This document shows, in pieces, positions 24,835 through 37,560 of a stretch of DNA of 64,000 nt; the stretch's first letter is position 1, and each line of letters starts with the position of its first letter. A program made the position numbers and the translations under genes. The notes below the pieces were generated by a model. It was not told the DNA's origin. It worked only from the letters and a program-made list of their open reading frames with translations, and ran no database searches. The DNA comes from Spirodela intermedia (taxonomy: Eukaryota; Streptophyta; Magnoliopsida; Alismatales; Araceae). Location: positions 682,001-746,000 of the forward strand of contig LR746272.1 in NCBI GenBank assembly GCA_902729315.2, in the 5' to 3' direction.

Positions 24835-27800
24835 CTCCCTCTCAAGTTAGAGTATACAAGTCAAACATGCTTAACTTGATGCACGTTGTGTCGTAGGAGA
24901 TCTTCACAAGACTTTTGGTGAAGACATCTGCGAGCTGACGAGTTAAGACAATGTGTAGAGTAGAGATAACACTTGACATAATCTTATCTTGGATGTAACG
25001 ACAATCAATCTTGATATGCTTTGTTCGCTTATAAAATGTAGGATTCTTAACAATGAATATGATGACTTAATTATCACAGTATATAGACATTAGCGTAGGA
25101 GATGAGATATCAAGTTTTTCAAGGAGTGAACTTAGTCACACCATCTTTTGTGCTATCTCACTTATGATGTGATACTCGCACTCAGCACTAGAGTAAGATA
25201 CCACCTTTTACTTCCTAGAGCATCATGTGATAAGGTTACCACTCACATATGTGTAGTAACTATTGATGGACTTTTGATCTCTCCTGTAAAGCTCCCTCCT
25301 AGTGAATTTGTCGAAGTTCTTACATGAACTAACTAAGGACATTAATTGTATACATGATGTCGGGGCGAAGTAGATCATCTTCCCCAACAATCGTCTGTAT
25401 TGATTAACATCCTCTAAGAGCGGAGATAATGTATCTCAAAAGTATGAATGTGCCTTCATATGCAACGACTTTAGCTTGCACTCAAGTAGCTTAGTCTCTT
25501 GAAGTATATCAAGAGCATACTTTTGTTGAGAGAGAGAGAGCTTGTCATCTTAATAAACAAACTCAATCTCAAGGAAGTATTGTGGAACCCCCAAATCTTG
25601 AATACTAAAGTACTGTTGTATATATGATTTAGTAGCTTGAATGTTTTTTCTATCACTTCTTGCCATAAGAATGTCACCTACATAAACAACTAGAATGATC
25701 CACAAGTAACTTGAATGTTGTATATATCGATAGTCTTTGTAAGTATTGTGAGATCCGCAAGATGTGGTGAGAATCTAAATTGCATTAGAAGACCATTGAA
25801 CTTAGTAAACCAAGCACATAGACTTTGCTTAAGTTTATAAATGGTGCGTTGTAAAAGACACACCTTTGATAACTCTATTTGAATAATATATTTAAAAGGT
25901 TATTCTAAAAATATTTGTTCCTCAAAGTCACTATAGAGAAACATTAGAAACATCTAATTAATGTAAAGACTATGTTTGATTCACCGCTATAGAGAGTATC
26001 ACTTGAATGGAGTTGAGCCAAACCACTAGAGAGAACATCTTAATATAGCCAATGTCATAAGCCTCAGTAAATTCACGAGTAATCAAACGAGTCTTGTGAT
26101 GTGTAATAGATCTATCTGAGTTATACTTGAGTGTGAAAACCTACTTATATGTGATGGTGTTGGCATCACGTGGACGCAATATAAGTGTTAAAATTCTCCA
26201 AAACACTAAGGCATCCACTTCTAAGTTCATGGCCGCCTTCTATTTAGGTATTTATGCAGCCTCAACATAAAACTATGAAATCGACTTGGAGGCCACAAAA
26301 AGGACAAAGGTACGAAAGAAAGAAGAAAAAAGGTTGTAGGAAATAAAGTGAGAAATAGGATGTCTGGTGCATGCATGTGTATCTTTGCGAAGAGCAATAG
26401 GAAGACAAAGGTCATCTACCTGAGTGTGAAAAGGGACGATCTCGGAGGAGGCTCGTCAGTAGAGGGTGAAGATGAATTTGATCTCAAAGTAGAGGAGTTG
26501 GATGGTGACAAAAGGAGAAACTAGACAAGTAAAAAGAGTAGGACATAGATCTACAATGATCACCACATGAGGAAAATTAGGTGATGAAGATGTAATGAAT
26601 TGAAGAGGAATCAATGTTGGAGAAAAGAAAGGAAACTCATAAAAGATAACATTAGTTGATGTCACATAGTGACAAGTATTAAGAAAATAGACCTAATAAC
26701 TTTTTTGTGTTTGTGAGTAACCAACAAAGATTTCTTTGAGAGTACGAGGAACTAATTTAGAAAGAGAAAGAGAGTAGTCTTAGACAAAAATAGTACATCT
26801 AAAGACGCGAGGGGGTAAGAAAAAAAAAGAAAGAATTAAGTGAAAGACGATGAAGTGGAATGACCCCCCACTAAGTGGAGCAGAAAGAACCTGGTTATGA
26901 AGATATGTGACTATTAAGAGAGCATCAGACCATAGATAATGAGGAACATTCATCTCAAGGTCAGGATGTATGTGGATACATGATTTAATGAAGGATACCA
27001 CAAGTAACACAAAATGTGCAAAGTGAGTCTTAGACTAACTCCATAGTATTGTTGGTGCGAAAAATCTTGAGCATAATAAAATACTGAGTGATAACCTCAA
27101 TAATGAAGTGAATAACTGTGGTATGAATTTAAGTACATCTTGGAGTATAGTCATCAACAAAAACAATGTAATAGCAATGGCCCCAGATAGATGAAGTATG
27201 AGAGGGGCCCCAACTCGAGTAAGAATCACGATGTTATTTACTCAATTGACATGACTCATACACAAACTTATTAAGAGAAAGCCAATATAAGATTTTTAAA
27301 AGTTTATCAGACAAGGATGTTTAAACGACAATGCCATAAAAAAGATGGAGTGACTATAGAAGAAATAAAAAGAACTTGATGGCTAGAAGAAGGTTTATCA
27401 AAAATTAACTCATATACACATTATCAATTCTTATGTCAGAAATTAATCCTCCGCTTGGTATACAGATCTTGGAAGGTACAATGAAAAGAAAAAAAATATA
27501 ATAGAACAAAGAATAGCTCGAGTAATGATATTAATAGATAAAAGATTAGTAGAAACTTCAAGAACATAGAATCTGGGTGAGAGAAATACTTGGAGTAACA
27601 ACGATTTTGTCATATTCGTTGATCAGACAAGTTTGACCATTGGCAATGGTAATTAATGGATGATGAAGGGTAACGTGATGATAAAATGATGGGTGTGCTG
27701 GTCATGTGGGTGGAGGCCCTGGAGTTAATAATCTATGATGAAGATAAAGATGCAAAGAGAGCATGTGTATCTGACGTGAAAGGATTCAAAAGCGAGGTCA

Positions 27801-29266
27801 AATTGACTAAGGAATGAGCCATAGTACTACTAGAGTGATGTAGTGTTTCATACTCGGTGGAGGTCAATGTTACATAAAAAGTCAGAGACTAGATATTAGA
27901 TAGCATTATAGAAATTGGTGAAAGAGGTAGGAGAACCAATTGGGTAGAGTTGGGCTTCCCAAATTATTTCTAACATTTGTCAGACATGTGGTTTTACTTT
28001 CCATAGTAGATGGATGGAAGAAAAGAATTGTAGCCCTTCCCACGTGGTGGACGGTTATTGTTTGATTTTGAAGTAAGAGGGTCATGTGACACTCGAGGAG
28101 TGGAGACGACCATCGTCAAAGGAGTAGATGTGGTGCTGGCTATAGCAAGATGAATGTTTATACTCACACGAAGTGTAATAGAGAAAATGTGAGAGATATT
28201 AGGTACTCGGTCTCCAAAGAGGATCATCTCACAAATTTGAGAGGTAATCGATGGGTGAAGTCTACTCAGATAGATTCTAACATAAAACTCATAACGATAG
28301 CATTCAAATATCTAGAGGTTAGTGATTGGAGGTTGATAGATGGTAAGCTTCTATATCAGGGTCTGGAGATGACCAAAATAAGTTTAAAGTGAAGAGTCAC
28401 TCTACATGCAGACAAGAAGTGACTCGAAGATCTTGACCGTGCTACTAATATTTATTCAATTGACGTACATGTTCTCTAATGTTGTCTAGAGTTATTGCAT
28501 AAGACGAATTTAGGCGAAAAGCTCGGTAATACTTGTCTCAATGCTCTGAAACATTTAGGTAAGGATGGCTAAATCGAGCTGAGATCATGAAGCAAAGGAC
28601 AGATTAGTGAGGCTGGATAGATCAATCAACAAGTGATGGAAAATATTGTGTGATATCAAAAAGTACTTGAATCTAGAGGCCCACGATGCATAATTATGTC
28701 TATTGAAGACATGCTAGTTGAGTGAGTTGTACTGTGATGGAGTGTCATGGAGTAGCCGACTCAACCGAAGGAAAAGCGACAACTAGCTGAAGAATTGACG
28801 AAGGAGGTGCATGCGACATCAAAGATTCACCCACTAGATCCATAGATTAGGATTAGTAGGAGATAAGATGACACTAGGAGGAGACATCTTCAGAGTCGTG
28901 CGAGGGGCTGAGATGCGACATACAAGGTGTCAGGAGGCAACATGTGGGGTGTCGGGAGGGGGGCATCAGGAGTCTACAGATAGTGTGCTTGTAGTCGGTG
29001 CACGAGGCACTAGCAGGAGATGGTGCCATCAGGTGCATAGACATAGCAGCATGCTAGATGGGTATGTAGAATGACACTAGACAAGTGTCAAATGGGCATG
29101 TAGGTGCGCACAGTAAGAAGCACAGCAGGCATGTAGGGCTACATAGACTGAGCATTAGGTAGGTGCATAGGGCAGCATTGCAAGAGATTACGCCGGGAGA
29201 GGATAAGTGACACTGAAAGAGGAGGTGGTGCAGTGGCAGCGGAGAAATCCTAGGGCTTTGATACCA

Positions 29267-29446
29267 TGTTGACAAGAGGAAGAGAAAACCATAGAATTGA
29301 TGATTAAAGAACAAGAGTATATGAGGTCATATAGAAGAAGGGAAGAAAGAGAGAAAATGAGAAGTGGAGATCGTGGAGAAAGAATAGGGGTTTGGAGAGA
29401 ATAAGTCCAAAATAGACCTGGTGGGCCCAGTGGGCCTATTCTAACA
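29267..29446 (-). repeat. 5' LTR of the copia element
   Basis: 180 bp with intact TG...CA ends on the minus strand, directly followed by the 12 bp tRNA primer-binding site at 29,255-29,266. Confidence 0.85.
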
Positions 29447-29451
29447 GATAT

Positions 29452-29575
29452 AAATGACATAAAAGGTAGGGTTCAAAGCATGTGCTTATTGTTTGGGATG
29501 AAATTTTCTGAGGTCCACATCTAAGATCATGGTCACATGTGGTAAGTAAGTGGCTTTTCATATTTTAAGAACCAC
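29452..29575 (-). pseudogene. 3' stub of a sixth P450 copy
   Basis: The stretch following the copia element matches the DNA just beyond the stop codon and the last dozen codons of P450-B (31,556-31,680), in the same orientation. TCTAAGATCATGG corresponds to the terminal Gly-Ser-stop. The remaining codons contain stops and similarity ends near 29,575, so this is only a relic showing another duplication. Confidence 0.7.
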
Positions 29576-30130
29576 CCTCTCTCTTGAAAACATGAGGTTT
29601 ATTCTGTCAATAAGCATCTACATAGGCCTAAAGCTGTTTGATTACACTTTTTATAATTTTCTTGATAAAATAGATTTCTGATGAAAATTTAAGTTGTGCA
29701 GCATTCCTCTACCAATGAGATTGAATTATGACAATTACATTTATGCATAAGGCATAGACTTTCTGAAGGTTGGAAATCCAAGATAATTGATAATACTAAG
29801 AGGATTTTAGTGACTATCTTATTCTGAGATTCTTTCTAATATTTTCCATGATGGACAAGGAATCTTCATCTTAACTTGTTGTGAATGATGGCTCATTCAT
29901 GGAAAGGTTTAAACAACTTCAGCAAGAAAACCAGGAGAAGGATTCATCAAAGGAGAAGCCCAAGTCCATGGCACCCAATTTATCTACGTTAATGAAGGCC
30001 AACACAACTAACACTTTCTTGAATAAGCCGCAATTGGATATTAAGCCTAATAATGTGAAGAAGCCTACAAAATCTACTTGAAACATAAGTCAAATGTTTA
30101 CGTAGCTTCTTCTCCAGGCTTGTGACTGAG
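29576..30130 (+). pseudogene. Gene fragment, possibly of a SURP/G-patch splicing-factor-like gene
   Basis: The frame 29,881-30,081 reads NDGSFMERFKQLQQENQEKD followed by a Lys/Ser/Pro-rich linker. This resembles the segment near a SURP module in plant SURP and G-patch proteins, from memory only. It is flanked by retroelement and P450 remnants and has no start, so it looks like a captured or duplicated fragment. It may not be expressed. Confidence 0.35.
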
Positions 30131-30593
30131 TTGTGGCATATGTTTATATCTACATTTATTTTGTCAACGATGATGGTAAAATACATGATAGTTGCAGAGA
30201 AAGTGAAAAAACCCTTATGCTTGGGAGGTTTAGTTCGTGATCTCAGTCATGTGCAAGAGATGACTCCCATGAATTATGATGTCAAAGTGTTTTACATCAT
30301 ACTAAAAATCATATAATATCATTAGAAGACTAAATACATCAATATCATCAATCACATCTTTCATGATGTCATTTTGCATAGTACAATTGTCGTGCAAAGT
30401 TTCATATGAAGGAGAACCCAGGAGATACGATCACAAAGCAAATTCTTTCAGAGAATTCCACGCATTACTCAGATTTGACTGGTTTGCAAAGCATGTGACG
30501 ATTGCATTGATAGCATCATTATCAGTTATGATGATTGTGTTAGAGCTTGGCACTAGATGCAGCTTGGAAAGACGTGCCAATAGGAGAATTTGA
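30131..30593 (+). mobile_element. Ty1/copia RNase H relic, copy linked to unit B
   Basis: VKYMIVAEKVKKPLCLGGLV (frame at 30,122) corresponds to the copia RNase H core, with later pieces in other frames. It is homologous to 13,690-14,100 beside P450-A and in the same order. Confidence 0.6.
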
Positions 30594-30793
30594 GTGCCGC
30601 AGACCTCACACGCCATGCAGCAATTTTTTGACTGAAGTACCAACGGCTGTGGCGCATGGAGCACCAACATGCATCCTGCACTTTCTCTCTCTTTGTGCGC
30701 CATCCAAAACGGTCCTTTATGAGCTTATATTATTTGGCCTTCTCCCCCTCCTAGTTAAACCAGAGTGAATAAAAAGAGGAGAAAAAAAGCGAG

Positions 30794-30825
<32 letters not shown>

Positions 30826-31410
30826 CACGGGAGAAAGCAGTTATTCAGAAGCATGAAATTTTTTGAAAGATGAATGTCATGGAGAAAATAGAGTTACGAT
30901 TATAAAACTTCAAACTCTCTATAGAGAATTTGACACTATTTTTATGAAATCTGGTGAATTTATCAAGGATTTACTTTCTCGTATTTCAATATTCTCAATG
31001 AGATAAGAATATTGGGAGAAAGCGAGAGAGACAGAGACAGAGAGAGCACGGGAGAAAGCAGGTCTGCAAGAGTTCTGGAGCGAGAAGGCGTCAGTTGTAT
31101 TACTGGAGAATGTTGCTGGTCTGTCCTGTGGAGGGAGCCACCGTCTGTTCGTGGGTTAGGAGAGAGACACCACCAATTCCTACGACGGAGGAGGTGTGAG
31201 GTTTGTGTGATTTTCTCCGCATCTAATGAAGCCTACCAACGTCCTTGCCTGTGGATGTAGGAGGCAAACCTCTGAACCACATTTCATTTCTTGTGTCGGT
31301 GCTTCTGCTGTAGATTGATAATCCTTCTCTATCTTAATTTCATGCCATGGCAGATCAAGGGGACAACATTTCGTTACTCAAAGTTGACATTTGTTCTAAC
31401 AAAAAATATC
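30594..31410 (+). mobile_element. Copia LTR relic forming the 3' flank of P450-B
   Basis: Follows the RNase H relic and a purine tract. It contains a (GA)n tract near 30,792-30,825, a directly repeated GAGAGCACGGGAGAAAGCAG (30,820 and 31,045 area) and the shared CCACCGTCTGTTCGTGGGTT motif. The 30,820-31,130 part also reappears, inverted, in the palindrome spacer at 45,563-45,830. Confidence 0.6.
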
Positions 31411-31631
31411 CCTAGGTACATATCTTTATTTTATTTTAGATGGTAACTAGTCGAGAAAATACAACTGAGAGAGCCAAAGGTTGACCCGGATCCTGATACC
31501 GTTGCTATGATTTGACCATGGCCCTTGATCATAGGTAGTTAGAACAGTATGATATGCATGACCTAAAAGATAGGGTTGAAAGCGCGCGCTTGCTGTCTGG
31601 GACGGAATTTCCTGAGGTTCACATCTGGTAT

Positions 31632-33238
31632 CTAAGACCCTGGTCGCAGGCGGTAAGTAGGGACGGCGAGCAGGTTTTTGGCTCTCGCCAAGCTTAACCC
31701 GAATTTCTCCGACATGTCCAACTCGCCGGGGAGCTCCCAGTCGAAGCAGTGCACCAGTTGGGCTACGACAAACCGCACCGTCGTCAGGCCCATCTGCATG
31801 CCGGGGCACCTCCGGTTTCCGGCTCCGAAGGGGAGGAAGCCAGGCTCGAGGCCATCACGATCCTCAGCCCCGCCGCTGCTCCCCTCGAACCTCTCTGGGT
31901 AGAATGCGTCCGGGTTGACCCATTCATTCGGATCCCTTCCCATGGCCCAGAGGTTCACAACCACTTGGCTTCCTTTTTCAAACTGGAAGCCGCCAATGAC
32001 ACAGTCCTCCCGTGCCTGCCTGGGGATTAGGGGGATTACCGGGTGCAGCCGCATGCTTTCCTTGATCACCATCTCCAGGTAGGGCAGCTTCGGGAGGTCT
32101 TCCTCCTCAACCATCCTGTCCATGCCGACGGCCTCCTCCAGCTCTTGCTGCAGCTTCCTCATCACCCGGGGGTGCGTCAGGAGCTCCGACAGCGTCCACT
32201 CCACCGTGATTGCCGATGAGTCCGATCCCGCGGTGATCGTGTCCTAATAGGAAAGAAAAACAAGGCGAGATAAAAAATAATAATACTCACAGTAGTATAA
32301 TCTGATTTCTTTTCTTGTCGTTGTCTCACCATGAGGATGGCCTTGAGGTTAACCCGATCATACTGCGTTCCCATCGAAGAGAGGATCGAGGCGATCACGG
32401 AGTCCTCAACCTTCACCCCTTCGTTCAGACTCCGACAGTACTTGTCGATGACCTCCTCGAAGAGGCTATCGTAGACCCTTCTGACGGCCTTCATTCGTCT
32501 CCGAACTCCGTTCAAGTCGAGGAATCCGATAAAAGGGAGGTAGTCGTTGATGTTGAATACCCCGGCTAACTGGGTAGCTTCTCTGACCGTCTTCTGTATT
32601 GTGGCTTCGTCGCCATGTACCTTCCCGAACAGAATACGGCACACAATGGCCATGGACATCGAGGCTAAGGCTTCGCTGAGATCGACCGGTTTGTGGCTTC
32701 CCTCGGCAGCCTTCTTCAGGGAGCCCAAGAGCCGCTGAATCTTCTCGTTCCTCACGCCCCGGAAGGCTTGGATCTTGCGGGTGGAGAGCATATGGGATAG
32801 GCAGAGGTTCCGGGATTCGCGCCAGGTATCCCCGTATTCGGAGGCGAGGACCCCCTTCTGCTGCCCATAGGTGAGGTAAACGGTGACGTCGCCCCCGGGT
32901 CGGTTCGTGAAGGCAGGCTCCCTGAGGAACTTCTGCGCAGCAGCGAAGGACGATACCATCACCACTCGGACGAAGCCGAGCTTGATGCCCATGACGGTCC
33001 CGTACGCCTCCGCCAGTTTCCGGAGGGTCTGATGTGGTAAGGTTCCCAAAGCGAGGAGATTCCCCAAAATAGGAAGACCGGGAGGGGATGGCGGCGGCCT
33101 GAAGCTTTCTCCACGGCCGATCTGGGTCGTCTTCTTCCTCAACAACGGGAGTGCGAAGAAACGTGCGGCCGCAGCGGCCGCTGCCACCGCTATGGCTACG
33201 AGAAGGGTATCTGGGGCCATCCACGAGTACACCGCCAT
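31632..33238 (-). CDS. Cytochrome P450, CYP71 clan (copy B)
   Basis: Intact two-exon gene: exon 1 33,238-32,330 (303 codons), intron 32,329-32,244 (86 bp, GT-AG, phase 0), exon 2 32,243-31,632 (203 codons plus stop), 506 residues. Anchor at residues about 10-35 (Ala-rich), hinge [14 protein letters not shown]-helix AGSDSS (residues 308-313), E365xxR368, PERF at 419-422, haem loop [10 protein letters not shown] with C449. The start is MAVYSW, the first ATG after a (GT)n(GA)n leader. Predicted ER-bound monooxygenase of unknown substrate. The usual I-helix threonine is serine here and in C/C', unlike A and D. It is closely related to the palindrome copies but not identical. Confidence 0.95.
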
Positions 33239-33324
33239 ACTTTGCTCCTCTTAAACTATGGCTACTTACCTGCATATATAGATATATATATATATATATA
33301 TGATGTGTGCACGTGTGGGATGTG

Positions 33325-33391
<67 letters not shown>

Positions 33392-33830
33392 GTTTCATCG
33401 TGCTTTGATCGGCCGGCCTACATGACTCTCGGAGTTATTGGTCCGAAGGGGATAGAAGAAACGTGCCGCGGCTTCTGCCAGCCCTACGGCCACCAGGACT
33501 GGGATCATCCACCAGTACACCGGCATACTTCCTCCCCTGAAATTATGGCTTCTTACCTGAAACATATATTTATTTATTAAGAAAGAGATGGAGAGACAGA
33601 GACAGAAACAGAGACACAGACAAAGACAGAACTCGCGGTGACCTTGCTGGACTGGGGTTTAAACTCCTTCAAAGTCATCACTCGCTCGGAGCCAGACGAG
33701 TCATCGTTACCTTGCGAATCCGGCACTACATGTCTTACCGAGTTATTGCTCGCTAGGAGAGAGACCTAGCCGTGACATAGCTGCTAGGAGACAGACCTTG
33801 CCGTGACGTCGCCGGCCGCACTTACCAGCA
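33239..33830 (-). repeat. 5' leader/anchor module upstream of P450-B (one extra module)
   Basis: An extra anchor copy starts at ATG 33,526 (MPVYWWMIPVLVAVG...AAARFF), behind a leader similar to those at the other genes. Between it and the gene lie (TA)n near 33,283-33,301 and (GT)n(GA)n at about 33,327-33,389. A further leader without anchor codons lies at 33,680-33,770. Confidence 0.75.
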
Positions 33831-34440
33831 CAGCTGGTTCAGATTTTGCCACATGTCATTTATTGGAACTTGTTCAAGCATCAAATTTCCGATGTTTCTT
33901 TCGCCCAATCTCGTGTAATCATCCGCTAGATTTGTGATAGCTAGACTCATGCTGTGTTCGATTTAGATTCCTCCAAGCCTGCAGCATTCAAAGTAGAAAG
34001 CAGGACGATGACAGAACAAGCCCATCATTACACAAGCCTGGCACGGAATTTCAACTCCTAGGTCTACAGATGGCGGCGGCGGCGGTCATGGAAGTTGACT
34101 ATACACTCCGGAGTAATGTGGAACACCTCCCTGGCCAAATACGAACTTAGTCCGCCATCGAATGAATATAGCCCAGAAAGCAACCTCATGCACCAACGGA
34201 GATATTTTACCCTATTTCCTCTCCCACGTGCCTGCCTCTCCGTGATTTATCTTGATCTATTTTATCTGTCCACTTACGCGCCAGTTGCACCATGGAATGC
34301 TTGCTATGTCTTCAAAAAATCCCATCATTTCCAACAGCAGCCCAGCGATCAGGTTTCGAAAAGCTGTTGCTGAACACCTGTTGAACAACCCCAGCGAAAA
34401 TTATTCAGCCTGAAATAAATAGTTCTTTGAGCAATTCAGT
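33831..34440. other. Unassigned DNA between P450-B and the myosin relic
   Basis: Contains a short (GGC)n run near 34,073-34,085 and a 92-codon frame at 34,095-34,373 plus with no recognised similarity. No paralogous copy was spotted in the other units. Confidence 0.35.
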
Positions 34441-35496
34441 GCGCATGAATAGACCTGAGTGGTGAGCTTGCGGATGAAGAATGAAGGTACCTGTTGCTAA
34501 AAAATAAAAGTTAGGCGAGCATTCAACTATAAATAAATAACTAAAATAAACTGAACACAAGGTACGATGAAACTGACATGATTCTGGCGTAATCGAACCA
34601 CAAACAAATCTGGCAAGTGAACGATGCTCTCACATTGACTGTACAGGAGCTGGTGAGCGGAACCATTAGATGATCTCAACAATCTGCCACTCTGTGTCTT
34701 CAACTTTTTGCGGCCTTCAAAATGAGATCGTAATGTTCAATACAAAAAAACGATCCTGTCTCTGGTCCCGAGGGACAGTTAAGCATTAAGATGCTGAAAT
34801 ATAATGAGCATTCTGTAAGAATATGTAAGAACAAAAACATCGATTACCATCTGTGCATGCAAAGCCCTCGTTCAGGAGTCGGGATTTTATTACTGGTGGC
34901 CTGTCTCTGGAGAAAATCCAGGCTAATTTGAAGGCCATTCTGTGCTTGAGTGCAGCCTTTCTTACACCCCACGAAAGATAACTTGGATCGTTGTGTTATT
35001 GGCAACACTTGGATAGTAAATTAAAATTGGCACTATAGAAAATAAGGAAATGGAACTCTTAGCATCTGGTCCGGAGGGAAAGCTTACGGGGAGATTTCTG
35101 TTCTCAATCAGACTTTTTGTGCCGCAAAAGAATGATGAACATTGTAGAGAGCCAATACAACGACGAGAAAAAGCACTCCAACTCAGCTCTTGCAGATCAC
35201 CTTGAGAAAATACTTCCTAGGATTTTCCAAGGAATGGAAAAATGATGGATCTCCAAGAACAGGATCCTCCTCCCATGAGAACTGCTCCTTTAGAGGCAAC
35301 GGACTTATTTTCAGTGCATCACTGATATGGGGAGAACCACGACATCAACAACTCGGATGCCTCAATAGCTCAACGGCCATTTTTAACCACTGCACATTCT
35401 AATATGTACCAACGAAGGTCATGGATGGAAATCATATTAATGAGGAGAGGCACTTCAGAGCGGGAAGAAGTAGTAAAAGTGTCAGGTCACTCTAAG

Positions 35497-36470
35497 TGAT
35501 GGGGATCGAAGAAGTCGGCCAGCACTTTCACATCATCAATACGTCGGCCCAAGCCCATTAATGCATAATTTCCTTCTTCTGTCATTTATATATTTTTTTA
35601 ATCCTTAGAGGTTATAAATAACATCACATAGCCTTAAGAATGATCAGAGAAGATAATGAAGTTCTGAGGTTTACCTTGTGTCACTCATAAGGAGAGGCTG
35701 TGAGAGTCATTGCTCTACAAGGAGAGGCTGTGAAGGTCATCTGCTCTGCAAGGAGAGGTCATGATGGCCAATTATCATTCACCACCACCGCCATACATTG
35801 TCACTGTCGCCTGCTGCTGTCCACCACCTTCATCGTCCATTGTTATCTTTAAACACCTTTTCTTTCTACATTAGACCATTTTGTTCATTTTGTATTTTAT
35901 CTTACAATATTGCTGTTGTGAGATTTATAGATAGGTCCATTTATTTTCATAGCTGGTGGTTAATGAAGAGTGATAACCCACTCCATTTATTTGCATCTTA
36001 TCGACTTATTGATTTTGGAGCACCCTAATCATTGGCGATTTCTTAATTATGTCGAACCTTTGTTTAAAATCTTGTAGGAAATCACTGTCTTATCTTAGTC
36101 AACTCTCTTAATCCTTATAACTTTGCAAGAGTTGAGTCTAAATTACCTGTCTAGGGTAGTTTAGTCACTTTCATCACTGTCCCACAACACAAAGCACCTG
36201 TGTTATCCATCTCTCTCTCTCTCTTTCTCTATTTCCCACGGAGTTGCTAGGGTCTACAATTTGTAGTCAACTCTCCTTCTTTCCCTTCTTAAGAGAGGCT
36301 TAGGTCACGGGAGCCTTCGTTCCGTTGTGTCGTCATTGTTTTTTCATCTATAGTGTCCAATCATCACTTCTCCCTCTCTCACTTGTTATTTTATTATCTT
36401 GTGTGTCACCCAAGCGTCAAAAACAACCAATTATCCACTATAGCTACTGTTCCAAAGCCAAGGTCCTACA
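35497..36470 (+). mobile_element. Probable LTR inserted in the myosin pseudogene
   Basis: Starts TGATGGGGATCGAAGAAG and ends ...GTCCTACA, followed after four bases by TGGTATCCAAGCC (36,475 on), which is close to an initiator-Met tRNA primer site. The beginning matches 56,930 on (TGATGAGGATCGAAGAAG). About 1.1 kb of internal sequence (to about 37,560) carries no recognised gene. No 3' LTR was seen, so it is truncated. Confidence 0.55.
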
Positions 36471-37560
36471 AATTTGGTATCCAAGCCAGAAACCACCTCC
36501 CTATTTCACGAATGGATGGTTCCCTATTATTGCTTAATTTTTTTACATTGAAGAAAAATGATAGTAAATACCACATTAACTAAGCTCAAATATAATCAAA
36601 TTAAATGGAAAACAACGAATAGAGTTTAGAACATGTTTCATGATTTTTTGTTTAAACTTGCATAGTATTTATGAAAAATGTTAATTTGATGATTTAACTC
36701 AAACACTAACATGACAGTCCAAGGCATACATTCGTGAGAAATATTTTTGTCTTTATTATTATTAACATGAAATCAAAGAACAGGCAGAAGTAGGAAAAAT
36801 CGATTTTTTCCTAGGTTTATTCGAATTTATGGAGATGTGACCTGGTAATGAGCTGATTGTATTAGGTCCAATAGGTAGGCACATCACGAGGGTTTAAGGG
36901 AGAAAGAGAGAGAGAGAAGGGGCTAGACCCTGATGGAGGCTAAGCATGGAAGGGCACGGTGACGATGGTGGTGGCGGCAAATGATTCTCCCTCTGAGATC
37001 ATGGTGGCAACCACAGTGTGCTGAGCATGATGGGTGTGAACGAATAGAGCCTTCTCCAGTGATCAAAGTTCCTCCATCTCCCATGAACTTGACAGCAACA
37101 CATTGTCAAAGCTCCTCCATTCCTAGCATTCACAACCAGTTTGCAGTAGTAGGTTCTTTCTACGAGTGACAGACAAAGAAAATGAAAATGGTGGCACAGA
37201 AGGGGAACTTTCTTTTCACTTTACACTCCAATGTCGTTTCCGTTCTGTTTAAACTAGTCGATTTTGTGGGTGACAGGCACTCAGCAGAGTGGGATCATTC
37301 CTTTTGCTCATCCTTGTTTTGTGCGATTTTCGTCATCCTTTCTCTTTCAGAATTGTTATGTTCATCCTTTGGTGATAGGGAAAGTTTGATTTTAGTTTCG
37401 TATTTCATTTATTCTTTCTTATTATATAAATGATGTCCTTGATTTTATCCTAACTTTGAATAATGTTTTATCTGTACATATTGGCCATTCTCCCCTCTTC
37501 TTCTTGTCCCCTTCTTTAGTTTTTGGTGATGTTGCCTTCTTGCTGGTGAAGATGTAGCTG
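36471..37560 (+). mobile_element. Interior remnant of the inserted element
   Basis: No gag or pol similarity was recognised. A purine-rich tract occurs near 36,900-36,930 and a GGTGACGATGGTGG-type stretch near 36,957-36,975. Similarity to myosin or its flank resumes around 37,560-37,670. The same 37,560-37,670 stretch recurs at 51,560-51,670. Confidence 0.4.

Larger units (their letters stand above)
24658..29446 (-). mobile_element. Degenerate Ty1/copia LTR retrotransposon, about 4.8 kb
   Basis: Minus-strand element. LTRs lie at 24,658-24,834 (3') and 29,267-29,446 (5'). The 5' LTR reads TGTTAGAATAGGCC...TTGTCAACA. A primer-binding site TGGTATCAAAGC (initiator-Met tRNA type) occupies 29,255-29,266, and a polypurine tract CTTGAGAGGGAG is at 24,835-24,846. 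Flanking GATAT (24,653-24,657 and 29,447-29,451) is a 5 bp target duplication. Broken frames give integrase-type pieces (about 26,780-27,230), reverse transcriptase (about 25,300-25,700, where the usual YVDD reads YVGD) and RNase H (about 24,900-25,200). Diverged LTRs and many stops indicate an old, dead copy. Confidence 0.85.

Noticed and set aside
24658-29446. Intact, possibly active retrotransposon
   Set aside because: LTRs are strongly diverged, the reverse-transcriptase motif is altered and every domain is broken by stops.
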